From assembly GCF_963931295.1 (NCBI RefSeq), contig NZ_OZ007001.1:248001-312000 (forward strand): DNA of 64,000 bases, read 5' to 3'. The number at the start of each line of letters is the position of its first letter. The stretch's first letter is position 1. Below are positions 8,929-16,444 of the stretch, piece by piece. A program made the translations under genes and the position numbers. Under the pieces are notes generated by a model that worked only from the letters and a program-made list of their open reading frames with translations, did not search any database and was not told where the DNA came from. This DNA is from an uncultured Mailhella sp. Its GTDB lineage: Bacteria; Desulfobacterota; Desulfovibrionia; Desulfovibrionales; Desulfovibrionaceae.

Positions 8929-9444
8929 CCCCGACGCCCGCGCCAGCCGCGTCCGCCGGGCGCCTCTCCCCCGCCCCGCAACATCCCGACGCCGCAGTGC
9001 CGCCGCAGCTCCGTTCCGTCCGACATTCCTGCGCCCGCGAGGCGACGCTCATTGTCTGCGATGAAGGGAACGTCTTCGATGCCGGCATTCCTGCGCCGCG
9101 CCGGGCAACGCCCCGGAGCACAGTCCCTGCGCCGTACCAGCGCACTCGCCCCGCCCGCCCCGGCAAACACCCCGCGCAATTCGCAACGTGCTGTTCCACC
9201 GCCACGCAGACGGACGACCACTCCGGACGCCCTGCCCACTCTTTCCAGAACGCCCCCAAGGTCTCCCCGCGCCTTTCGCAACACACGTTTCCCCATTGCC
9301 CTCCGACACGCCCCGCGCGCTTCGCAACGCCCGCCCCCCCTTCTTCTGCCCCACCAAACAAAAGTTTTAGGAAGGAGGATGGGGGCGCGGGGGAAGGAGG
9401 AAAGCCCTTTTTCAAAAGGGTTTCCTCCTTCCCCCGCCTCTCTC
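8929..9444. repeat. Gene-free GC-rich gap with a large palindrome
   Basis: No supported gene. At 9389-9435 a stem of about 20 bp (GGGGGAAGGAGGAAA / TTTCCTCCTTCCCCC, continued by CCCTTT/AAAGGG with one bulged G) forms a strong hairpin. It is preceded by an AAGTTTTAGGAAGGAGGA stretch. This composition is typical of the palindromic intergenic elements of Desulfovibrio-type genomes. It may terminate the leftward hydrolase gene from below, but no T tract follows the stem on either strand. Confidence 0.5.
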
Positions 9445-10104
9445 CTATCTCTCCAGCAGCACGAGTCTGATGAAGCCTTCGCCGAAGGCGCGGAACATGC
9501 CGCGGGCGTCGGCGTGTCGGAGGGGCGGGAAGATGCGGTTGACGCCGGCCTGCCGCACGAATTCCCAGGGTCTGCCGAGTCTGGCGATATTGTTTTCACG
9601 GGACCAGGCGGCCTTGTCGTAGGGAACATAGACGTTCAGCCAGCGGCGGACCTGCGGCAGGAAGAGCGGGCCGCGCACGCCCACGGGGTCCAGGGTGACG
9701 AGGGCATCCACGCGAACGCTGCGGCAGGCGGGCACGACGTCCCGGGCGAGGGAGCTTGCGCCCCAGCTGTGTCCGATGAGCACCAGGCGGCGCGGGAGTC
9801 CGCCGTAGCGGCGAAGAAGGCGGCGGGCGGCGGCAATTTCATCGTATTCGCGGTAATAGATGTCGAAATCTTCGCCGAGGAGCGCGGGCAGGTCGCCGAG
9901 AATGGCGTAGGCCCGACCGAAAAAGGCGTCGGTAAAGCCGCCCATGACCAGGCAGAAATTGCCGAGTTCGTTGTCGGGCGCGGCATCCAGGCGGTCAAGA
10001 AAACGCTTTTCCTCGCGCGACGAGCGCACGCGCGCCCCCATGCCCCACGATCGGAGCAGTCGTTCGGGGTTCCTTCGCCATCGGTATGAAAGCACCACGG
10101 CCAT
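9445..10104 (-). CDS. Small alpha/beta-hydrolase-fold protein
   Basis: 219 residues. The nucleophile elbow GHSWGA (111-116, Ser113) follows a hydrophobic strand RLVLI, as in alpha/beta hydrolases. An LDPVG segment near 138 could supply the acid and the His in LRHAD near 198 the base, so a Ser-Asp-His triad is plausible. No signal peptide is seen; the protein is probably cytoplasmic. The ATG has GAGGAA upstream. It stands alone between intergenic palindromes. Substrate unknown; an esterase or thioesterase is possible. Confidence 0.7.
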   Translation of the reverse strand: MAVVLSYRWRRNPERLLRSWGMGARVRSSREEKRFLDRLDAAPDNELGNFCLVMGGFTDAFFGRAYAILGDLPALLGEDFDIYYREYDEIAAARRLLRRYGGLPRRLVLIGHSWGASSLARDVVPACRSVRVDALVTLDPVGVRGPLFLPQVRRWLNVYVPYDKAAWSRENNIARLGRPWEFVRQAGVNRIFPPLRHADARGMFRAFGEGFIRLVLLER

Positions 10105-10370
10105 GATGTTTCCTCGCTTTGCGTTGACGTTTGCGTTCGGCGCGCGAAAAACGCGTGTTTTTCAGTGAGCCACGGCAGCGGCGCGTTCGTCAAGTATGTT
10201 TCGCGAGCGACCCTCTGCATGCAGAAACGTTGCGGCCATCCGCGTTCAGAGAAGTTGCGCCCCTCTGCGGCAGGAGAGAAGCAGCGCCGAGGCGCGCGGA
10301 GTCGGGCTCTGCGGGAAAAGCGCTCATCCGCCCGGGGAAGATGCACTTCTTCATATTCAACAGCATGCAC
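10105..10370. other. Gap between the hydrolase and chaperone genes
   Basis: This GC-rich gap carries no convincing gene. It should hold the promoter of the leftward hydrolase, but no clear -35/-10 pair was recognised. Confidence 0.4.
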
Positions 10371-10398
10371 AAAAAAAGGCTGCCCGAAGGCGGCCTTT
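10371..10398 (-). terminator. Terminator after the first chaperone/effector operon
   Basis: The stem AAAGGC(T)GCC / GGC(G)GCCTTT with a CGAA tetraloop-like loop is followed on the minus strand by seven T residues. This is a strong intrinsic terminator 65 bp past the chaperone stop codon. Confidence 0.85.
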
Positions 10399-10463
10399 CT
10401 TTTTCCGGCACAGACGGTTGCAGGCGCTCCCTGCTCTTCGCCCGGCCGACGGATCAGTGCGCT

Positions 10464-10919
10464 CTACACCCGCAGCATGTCCTGCGGGAACACGGTCTGC
10501 GGCTCCGGCTGCGCGTCGGGCTGCGGCTCCTTCAGGCAGACGGCCTGCCACTCCGAAGCCACGTCCACAAAGTTCTGCACCCACTGCGCCACGTTCGAGC
10601 CGTCGAGCAGGCGCATGGACATCACGCCCTGAAGCGTCACTCCCGTGTCTTCCCGCGCGGCCAGCGTAAAGCCCTGCGTGCCGTGGAAAAACGTGTTGGC
10701 GTCCAAAAGCTCGGCGTAGAGCGCTTCCCGCCCCTCCAAGGGCAGCGGCGCCACCACGGTGAACATCATCACCATGTCGGCTTCCGGCAGCCAGCGCAGG
10801 CTGACTTCAAAATCGTCGATGACCAGAAGGCAGGAAGGGTCGTCCTCGCGCACGGTGATTTCCGGCAGTCCCAGCGCGGGAGCCAGCGCCGACAAAAGAG
10901 AAGTAAAGGCATCAGGCAT
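10464..10919 (-). CDS. CesT-family type III secretion chaperone
   Basis: 151 residues, acidic, in the size range of class I T3SS chaperones (120-160). The alternating pattern fits the CesT fold: an N-terminal helix, a strand pair (SCLLVIDDFEVSLRW, then DMVMMFTVV), a helix EALYAELLDANTFF, a central strand pair and a long C-terminal helix. The LLDANTFFHGTQGF region resembles the (L/M)LxxNLFxxxTxG pattern common in these chaperones. It lies 22 bp after the putative effector on the same strand, so it probably binds that protein's N-terminus and delivers it to an export apparatus encoded elsewhere. A Pro/Gln tail ends in MLRV, echoed by the second chaperone (MMRV). The start is supported by GAGG nine bases upstream. 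Confidence 0.75.
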   Translation of the reverse strand: MPDAFTSLLSALAPALGLPEITVREDDPSCLLVIDDFEVSLRWLPEADMVMMFTVVAPLPLEGREALYAELLDANTFFHGTQGFTLAAREDTGVTLQGVMSMRLLDGSNVAQWVQNFVDVASEWQAVCLKEPQPDAQPEPQTVFPQDMLRV

Positions 10920-10941
10920 GATTCATATCCTCAAATGAAGT

Positions 10942-12732
10942 TCAATTCCCCGCCGCGGCGGCCTGAGGCGCACGGGCCTGAATCCGGCAGGCCGTCAGCG
11001 TGCCGCGCCCGTCCGGCGTGATGGTGTAGGTATAGTCCATATCCAGCGGCGAGGCCGCAGGCTTGTAAAAGCGCATGGTGACGTTGCCGTTTTCCTCGCG
11101 GCGCACGTCGATGTCCAGCGGAGAATGTTCGGACTGGTAAATGCCGGTGAAATGACTGTTGGACCGCACCAGAAACGCGCCGCTCTGCCCCATGCTCAGA
11201 ATGACCTGCCGAGCCTGCACGTCGTTGCCGTTGCAAAGCGCCACCGCGCGCCGCGCAAGTTCCGCGCTGACCGGCGACGTCGAACCCGCGTTGAAGCGCG
11301 CAAGTTCCTCTTCGGTGAGCGCCGAGGTGTCGTGAATATCCACGGTGTCCACAGGGCCGCCCGGAAGGCCGAAGGTCACGGCGGGGCTGTAGTCCGGCAG
11401 CGCGCCGTGCGTGCCGCGACGCTTGATGTCCTTGGCGAGGGAGGCTTCCACCTCGTCCAGCGTGCCCAGACTCCCGGGAGGCGTGAGCGACGGACGATTC
11501 ACGAAGTCGTCGATGGACAGGGATACCGGGCCGCGCAGACCGGCCGCCGCCTTTTCCAGGGTCACGCCCGAAGAAAGCGAGGTCATGCCCGTCATGGCCG
11601 CCGTGGGATCGCCGGGCTTCGCCTGCTCGAACACGGCGGCAAGCCGCGCAAACATGGCGTCGTTGAAATCGCGCAGGCTTTCGTACTTTCGTTCGGCGGG
11701 CATGGATTCGTGGAAGCAGCCCTGCCAGATGGTTTCACGGGTGAGGGGGCCGTCGGGCTGGAGGGCCCGCATTTCTCCGAGACGCTGCGAAATCAGCGCC
11801 ACGCAGCCCACGCCGCTGCCCGAAAAACGGCTGGTCACCACCGCCATGTCCGCCGCCGTGGCGGGCGTGGTCCAGGCCATGGCGTCCTGCGCCATGTGCG
11901 ACACATCCACGTTTCTGCCGCAGGCGAAGGCGAAATTCCTCAATTCTTCAAGGGAGCCGTCGGCAATGCCGCGCAACATCGCCTGATCGTCGAACACGCG
12001 GTTGCCGTCGGCGGCAAGTTCCGCCTCGTGATGCACGGTCATGTTCACCGCGCGGCCGAGCTGCTGACGCTGCGCCGCATCGAGATTCAGGGAATCGGCG
12101 AGCGCGGAAACCGCGGCGTGCGTTGCGGGAGAGGCAAGAAAGGCTCCGGCCCGCACTTCGTTCCAGGCTCTCTTCAAATCGGGCGTGGAGGCCGTGCGCA
12201 CCATGGCGCTCAAATCCTCGTAGCTCATCACCCTGCCGTTTTCGGCCGAGGCCGCCCGGATGACCGCCTCGCCGAACGCGGCCATGAGCGGCTGATGCGC
12301 CGCCGGATCCATGCCTTTCGCCGCGCAGAAATCGTTGAAGGCGTGCGAGATGTTGCGGGTGTCGCCCGGGCCGGTGTTGCCGAGCACGAAGTGACGGGCC
12401 ATGTCGGCATTGATGCGGGAAAGGCCGTCGGCCATGTCGGCGGCGCTGTGGAGCACATCGCGCACGAGTCTCGCGCTGAGCGGACGCCCCTCTTCGCGCA
12501 CGCTGCGCAGGCGGGGAGCCAGCGCGTCGGCCACGGTGTTGCCGTACTTCTGCCGCACCACGCTGAAGAGCGCGTCGCCGGCCTGTCTGTTGGTGGACTT
12601 GAGTGTGAAGAACGTGCCGACCTTGCCCTGCGCGGCAAAACCTCCGTTCTTCACAACAAGACTGGAATTATCGCTCAGCGAATCGGCCATGCTGCTGAAC
12701 GCCGTGAAATTAAACGAAATGGATCTCGGCAT
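10942..12732 (-). CDS. Putative type III secreted effector (596 residues)
   Basis: The N-terminus is rich in Ser, Asn and Phe with no Sec signal, as in T3SS substrates. The rest is a helical Ala-rich body followed by a strand-rich C-terminal segment of about 90 residues (from about 505). No catalytic family is recognised. It appears related to the 1237-residue protein encoded at 26710-30423: both have a GxPL(S/T)A..VR segment in the N-terminal 100 residues, an SLS(I/L)(D/N)D segment, and similar final domains (TYTITPDGRG versus EQFLIRPDGSH). The start at 12732 was chosen because GGAG is seven bases upstream and homology begins there; the frame stays open 75 codons further. It is first in a two-gene operon with its likely chaperone and lies behind a sigma-54-type promoter. 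Confidence 0.65.
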   Translation of the reverse strand: MPRSISFNFTAFSSMADSLSDNSSLVVKNGGFAAQGKVGTFFTLKSTNRQAGDALFSVVRQKYGNTVADALAPRLRSVREEGRPLSARLVRDVLHSAADMADGLSRINADMARHFVLGNTGPGDTRNISHAFNDFCAAKGMDPAAHQPLMAAFGEAVIRAASAENGRVMSYEDLSAMVRTASTPDLKRAWNEVRAGAFLASPATHAAVSALADSLNLDAAQRQQLGRAVNMTVHHEAELAADGNRVFDDQAMLRGIADGSLEELRNFAFACGRNVDVSHMAQDAMAWTTPATAADMAVVTSRFSGSGVGCVALISQRLGEMRALQPDGPLTRETIWQGCFHESMPAERKYESLRDFNDAMFARLAAVFEQAKPGDPTAAMTGMTSLSSGVTLEKAAAGLRGPVSLSIDDFVNRPSLTPPGSLGTLDEVEASLAKDIKRRGTHGALPDYSPAVTFGLPGGPVDTVDIHDTSALTEEELARFNAGSTSPVSAELARRAVALCNGNDVQARQVILSMGQSGAFLVRSNSHFTGIYQSEHSPLDIDVRREENGNVTMRFYKPAASPLDMDYTYTITPDGRGTLTACRIQARAPQAAAAGN

Positions 12733-13604
12733 GGTGCTGCTCCGTAGATTTTGGCAAAGGATGTCACGAAAGCGCCCGGCAGGCAAGAATGACGCAGGAA
12801 GCGGGCGGATTCCCCCTGCGTCTTTCATCATGCAAGAAGCATGCCATGCGCTTTCCCCCGCCCTGCCGTTCCAAAAGTCGGACGCAGACGGACAAATGCC
12901 CTGTGCCGGAAAAGTTTTGGACAGCGACGGCACGAACGACGCCCCGCAGAGTGCCAACTTTTATGGCGCTCTATCGAGTTTTATGCCAAAAATCGACCAA
13001 TTCTTTTTCCAAAGAGAACAATGTTGACTTATCCGAAGCGACACGCGCAGAACGAAACACGCGCGCAGGCGGACGCTGCTGAAAAAACACGCAGTCCCCG
13101 CAGAACAGGCAACGAACGCGCTGGATTGACTGCCGAACTGCCGCTGCCCGTCCTGCACAGATTCCAGAGCCGCCGACGCGCAGGCGGGCGCTCGACGGAT
13201 GAGAACGTTGCAACAGCAGGTTGGGAGCGCGCCCCCGCGAGAGTCGGACACTTTTCATCCGTCAAGCCCGAAAATCGCAACAGACGACCGCGCACAGGAC
13301 TGACGCCCCGGCTTTGCCGAAGCGCCCGGCGCATCGGCGCTTTGGCGCTTTGGCCCTGTCTGCGGCGGGAGCAGTCGCGACGGCGGGGCCGTGCTGGCGC
13401 TCCGGGCCTTTTTGTGCCATGCTGCGCCTGCACAGGAGCGCGACGCAAAGGGGGAACGCCCGGCCTGTCGCAAGCGCCGGGTCGCACACACGAGGACCTC
13501 TCAGCGAAACTTCCGGCGTGACGTCTGCTCCCGAAGCCCCGCGCCTGCGCCGGCAACGCCCGCCCCCGAAGCGGCGGACAAAGCATGTTCGACAGGACGA
13601 AATC
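12733..13604. other. GC-rich gap upstream of the first effector operon
   Basis: Apart from the -24/-12 promoter at 12831-12846 no element is clear. Several overlapping open frames on both strands lack ribosome sites and recognisable products. Activator (enhancer-binding protein) sites for the sigma-54 promoter would be expected at about 12900-13050, but none was identified by eye. Confidence 0.4.
12831..12846 (-). promoter_or_regulatory. Sigma-54 promoter of the first effector operon
   Basis: The minus strand reads TGGCATGCTTCTTGCA, matching the sigma-54 consensus TGGCAYR-N4-TTGCW at every defined position. GG (-24) and GC (-12) are separated by the required 10 bases. The predicted start is near 12820, about 88 bases before the effector ATG. 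Sigma-54 promoters need an AAA+ activator; none is encoded in the window. Confidence 0.7.
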
Positions 13605-13808
13605 ATGGAAGAAAACAAGAAGAAATATCCCTGCCCGCACGGCGAGCGTTCCAACCTTGTGGTGCTGTGCAAAATGCCCTGCGAGGAAACGGGCTGCCGC
13701 CCCACGGATCTGACCTACGAAAAGGACGCCTTTATCGTTACCGAATACTGGTGCCGGGAATCCTGCCTCTGGTGGAAGGCCAACGGGCACGAATGGGACA
13801 AGAAGTAG
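13605..13808 (+). CDS. Small Cys-rich protein (67 residues)
   Basis: 67 residues with six cysteines (10, 22, 26, 31, 50, 54) plus several His, Glu and Trp. The LCKMPCEETGC and CRESCLWW clusters suggest a zinc or iron-sulfur site. The frame could open far upstream, but the ATG at 13605 has AGGA about eight bases before it and the distinctive sequence begins here. It stands alone and ends just before a hairpin at 13821. I do not recognise the family; small conserved proteins of this kind occur in Desulfovibrionaceae. Confidence 0.65.
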   Translation: MEENKKKYPCPHGERSNLVVLCKMPCEETGCRPTDLTYEKDAFIVTEYWCRESCLWWKANGHEWDKK

Positions 13809-13820
13809 CCCACAAAAAAA

Positions 13821-13851
13821 GCCGGAAGCCCGCTGTGCTGCGGGCCCCGGC
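13821..13851. terminator. Hairpin after the Cys-rich gene
   Basis: A GCCGG..GCCCGC / GCGGGC.CCGGC stem with a six-base loop starts 12 bp past the stop codon. Seven A residues precede it, so the T tract is on the minus strand and the hairpin would be a better terminator for leftward transcription; it may act in both directions. Confidence 0.55.
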
Positions 13852-14547
13852 GATTCCTCCCCCGTCCTTTTCCCTCTTTTTCTCTCTTCTCCCTGCCTTC
13901 TTTCCGCCTCCCCGGCTCTTCCGAAGCGAAGCGTCGAAGGGCCTCTGAAAAAAGTTTTTTTCCACGTCCCGGAAACTCCTCAGCGGGCCCGGCGGAACGC
14001 GGATTGACCATCTCGGTGACGGCATCAGAAACAGGCTCTCCCAGCACGCCGTGCCCCCCCGCCTGCGCCGCCTCCATGCTGCTGGCCTGCCCAGACTCTC
14101 CCGCGCTGACCGCCTCCCCCAAAACTGCGTCGTCATGTCCCCAACCGGCCCAGACTCTTCCCCCGCCGGGAAAACTGCCATGAATACGGGAGAGCAGTAC
14201 CCGCCGCAGAGTTCTCCCTGCACGCAAGATTCCCGAACATCGCCCGTTCCCGCCCATTCCGCCAAGCTCTCCCCCAACTCGCGGGAACCGCGGAAGAAAA
14301 ATCGCCGAAACTGCGCTTCCGCGGCGAATCCCCCTCGCCCCGGAAACTCCACAACGCCGCCTGCCGACTCATCGACGTAAAGGCGCTCTTCCCCACGCGC
14401 CGGCCTCCCTGAAATCGTGAGGGACTCGGGGCCCGACTTGTCGGGGAAAACTTCCTCCCGACGGCGTTCGGGCAGGGCCCCGAGTCTCCGGCCCGTCATC
14501 CTTCTCCCTCCATCGGGGCAGCGCTCCGAGACTCCTCCCCTTTCTCT
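13852..14547. repeat. Gene-free GC-rich gap with palindromic repeats
   Basis: No supported gene. The stretch 14425-14530 contains CTCGGGGCCCGA...TCGGGG and a second CGGGGCAGCGCTCCGAG palindrome resembling those at 360-440, so these are probably members of one intergenic repeat family. Overlapping open frames here are due to base composition. Confidence 0.4.
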
Positions 14548-14721
14548 CTATTCCCTTTCTGCGGAGGAGTTCACGGGTTCGAGGGTGCAGTGTTTCACGC
14601 GGTCGCTCTCTTCTGCTCGTTTGGCGTTGTTGAATCTGTCCGTCGTGCCGACGAGGTAGCCGGTGATGCGGCGGATGCGCTCAAACGGCACGCCGCGGCC
14701 GATGCATGCAGCGTCATTCAT
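14548..14721 (-). CDS. NrdD-like glycyl-radical C-terminal peptide
   Basis: 57 residues. The segment ERIRRITGYLVGT followed by DRFNNAKRAEE and DRVKH matches the extreme C-terminal region of anaerobic ribonucleoside-triphosphate reductase (NrdD, NRDD family), where the Gly in R(V/I)xGYL carries the radical. The rest of the enzyme, including the upstream zinc-ribbon cysteines, is absent. The ATG at 14721 has AAGGAG five bases upstream, and the gene follows the muramidase by 10 bp in the same operon. Stand-alone peptides of this type are known in anaerobes; a spare-part role like GrcA for pyruvate formate-lyase is possible but unproven. Confidence 0.7.
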   Translation of the reverse strand: MNDAACIGRGVPFERIRRITGYLVGTTDRFNNAKRAEESDRVKHCTLEPVNSSAERE

Positions 14722-14731
14722 GGCGTCTCCT

Positions 14732-15283
14732 TCAGCCGTTGGCGGCTTCCACGGTTTTTTCAAGGGAATCCACGCGACGGAGCCACCCGTCGAGAAAGGG
14801 TTTCAGGCTGCCGTTGCCGTTGACGAGTTCGTGGTAGCGGGCCCGGCGCAGGTGACAGACGGCCACGGCGGTCTTGCGGTCGCTGCAGGTGCGCAGCGCG
14901 GCAAGGGTCACGGGCCCCCATACGCCGTCCGCGCGCAGGCCGAGAGCCTTCTGCACAAGGCGACAGGCGCAGTCGGCCCCCATGTTCACGGCGGTGTCGT
15001 ACATCACCACGGCGCAGAGCGGCTTCACGTCGTCGAGGCTCAGGGCGTCCCAGAACCTGCGGCGCATGCTCCTGACGGCGCCTTCCGGCGTGAGGGCAGA
15101 CTCGTCGGCGTCGATATCGCCTTCAATGTTGTTGTCTTCGCCAGTATCGCCCTGATCTTCCTGCCCATGGAGAGCGGCCAGACAGCCGCCGTCATGTGCG
15201 GAGCCGCCGGAATCGGCAACATGCCCGACGCGTCCGCCTTCCCACAACGATGTGAAGTCATGTGCTTTTTCAAAATTTCCCAT
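14732..15283 (-). CDS. GH108-type N-acetylmuramidase (endolysin-like)
   Basis: 183 residues. The N-terminus has the GH108 catalytic pattern LWEGG (Glu15), then an Asp/Glu-rich calcium-like stretch (GDIDADESALTPEGA) and RRRFWDAL. The C-terminal half is a PG_binding_3 domain with YDTAVNMG and a DGVWGPVTLAAL motif. The family cleaves peptidoglycan glycan strands; members include phage lysins and the TtsA-type muramidase of typhoid-toxin release. The region between WEGG and GDIDAD is less well conserved than usual. No signal peptide or holin is visible. The start was set at ATG 15283 with GGGAG seven bases upstream rather than the TTG at 15289. It is cotranscribed with the NrdD-like peptide. Confidence 0.75.
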   Translation of the reverse strand: MGNFEKAHDFTSLWEGGRVGHVADSGGSAHDGGCLAALHGQEDQGDTGEDNNIEGDIDADESALTPEGAVRSMRRRFWDALSLDDVKPLCAVVMYDTAVNMGADCACRLVQKALGLRADGVWGPVTLAALRTCSDRKTAVAVCHLRRARYHELVNGNGSLKPFLDGWLRRVDSLEKTVEAANG

Positions 15284-15690
15284 AAACAAGCTCCCTTTTT
15301 CCAGAGAACCTATCCGCCGCCGTCACTGCGGCACAGGGAAAAGAGAAAAAAGGAAGCCGCCGCATCGCAGAAGGAGCACGGAGGTCGCAGGCGTTCCCCC
15401 GGACGGGGCGCATCGTCGCCCGATGCCGCAGCATTGCCTGCGGCATGCAGACTCGCGCTGCCGAGGTGACGCCGCTGCACGATGGCCCGATGTCTGCCGA
15501 GAGGCGCAACAGGCCGCAACGTTCCGCGATGCATGCCGCCCGGCAAGCGGCGTCTCCGCCTCTGAAAGAACGACGCGCGCGGCCTCTCCAGCTGCGCTCC
15601 TCTTTTTGAAAAACTTAAAGCACTGCTTTAAAAATTCCAGCGGAATGCCTGTTTCGCGCCCTTCCGCCTCTGCCTTCCCCTCCCCCGAAT
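15284..15690. other. Gap between muramidase and IS200 copy
   Basis: GC-rich, with no supported gene. The read-through tail of the IS200 transposase ends inside this stretch at 15615. An AAAGCACTGCTTT palindrome lies near 15617-15629. Confidence 0.35.
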
Positions 15691-16253
15691 GGGGCCCCAC
15701 CGGCATAGCCGATGGTTCCTCTTGTGCGCCTGTAAGGCTTTCTTACCAGCCGCGCCCTAGAGGCGCATGTACGCTCTGACATCTGCATTTCTGTTGCCGA
15801 CGGCCCGTAAAACGGGCTTCCGGCGTACGAGATGCTCAGCTGATCTTCAGTTTTATCCTCGGCCAGTTGATCCCTGATGTACTCGGCCATCTTTGCCTTA
15901 TTCTTGCCCACCGTGTCGACATAGTAACCGCGGCACCAGAACTCCCGATTACGATATTTGAACTTCAGCTCACCGAACAGCTTATATATCATCTGGCTGC
16001 TCTTGTCTTTCAAATATCCGGCAAACGCCGATACACTCATCTTGGGCGGCATCTCAAGCAACATATGGATATGGTCGGGGCAGCATTCCGCTTCTACTAT
16101 GCTCACGCTCTTCCACTCACATAATTTCCGCAAGATTTCTCCTATGGCCCTTTTCTTCTCACCATAGAAACTCTGTCGGCGATATTTTGGTACAAAAACC
16201 ATGTGATATTTGCCGTTCCATTTCGTATGCGCTAACTTCTTTGCGTCACCCAT
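15615..16253 (-). CDS. tnpA: IS200/IS605 family transposase TnpA with read-through tail
   Basis: The first ~150 residues are a complete Y1 HUH transposase: KYHMVFVPKYR start, the HUH motif HIH at 61-63 in PDHIHMLLEMP, and the catalytic Tyr125 in AEYIRDQ. It cuts and joins single-stranded ends of the element. IS200 proteins normally stop near residue 150; here the frame runs on for 62 Arg/Gly-rich residues across the element's right end into flanking DNA, so the usual stop has been lost. The core looks intact and could be active. Confidence 0.9.
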   Translation of the reverse strand: MGDAKKLAHTKWNGKYHMVFVPKYRRQSFYGEKKRAIGEILRKLCEWKSVSIVEAECCPDHIHMLLEMPPKMSVSAFAGYLKDKSSQMIYKLFGELKFKYRNREFWCRGYYVDTVGKNKAKMAEYIRDQLAEDKTEDQLSISYAGSPFYGPSATEMQMSERTCASRARLVRKPYRRTRGTIGYAGGAPFGGGEGRGGRARNRHSAGIFKAVL

Positions 16254-16385
16254 TGTGACATCCTTTTGATTTGCTCATGGGCGCAGTCGCCAGACCGCAC
16301 CCCTTTCTTGCCGAATCAAGAGGAGTGTTTATAACATATTCATAACTATAGGTTTTCGGAGGCCCCCAGCCTAGCTGGGGGTTTT
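15695..16385 (-). mobile_element. IS200-family insertion sequence, apparently intact
   Basis: Contains tnpA and the two subterminal hairpins typical of IS200. The CCCCAGC-CTA-GCTGGGG stem at 16364-16380 is at the transposase-start side and an ACCATCGGC-TAT-GCCGGT stem near 15698-15715 at the other end. Exact ends are estimated to within about 20 bp. The right-end sequence GTAAGAAAGCCTTACAGG resembles the equivalent end of the decayed copy at 26 kb. Confidence 0.7.
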
Positions 16386-16395
16386 CTTTTAACCA

Positions 16396-16420
16396 AAAAA
16401 GCGGAACCGCAGGGTCCCGC
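16396..16420 (-). terminator. Terminator after the ADP-ribosylglycohydrolase gene
   Basis: The GCGG..CC / GG..CCGC stem is followed on the minus strand by TTTTTT, 25 bp past the stop codon at 16445. It separates the operon from the IS200 copy. Confidence 0.75.
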
Positions 16421-16444
16421 CTTTTCACGCTTTCATGCCGCGCG

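Noticed and set aside
13221..13808. Long open frame upstream of the Cys-rich miniprotein
   Set aside because: Only the last 67 codons are supported by a ribosome site and composition; the upstream part looks non-coding.
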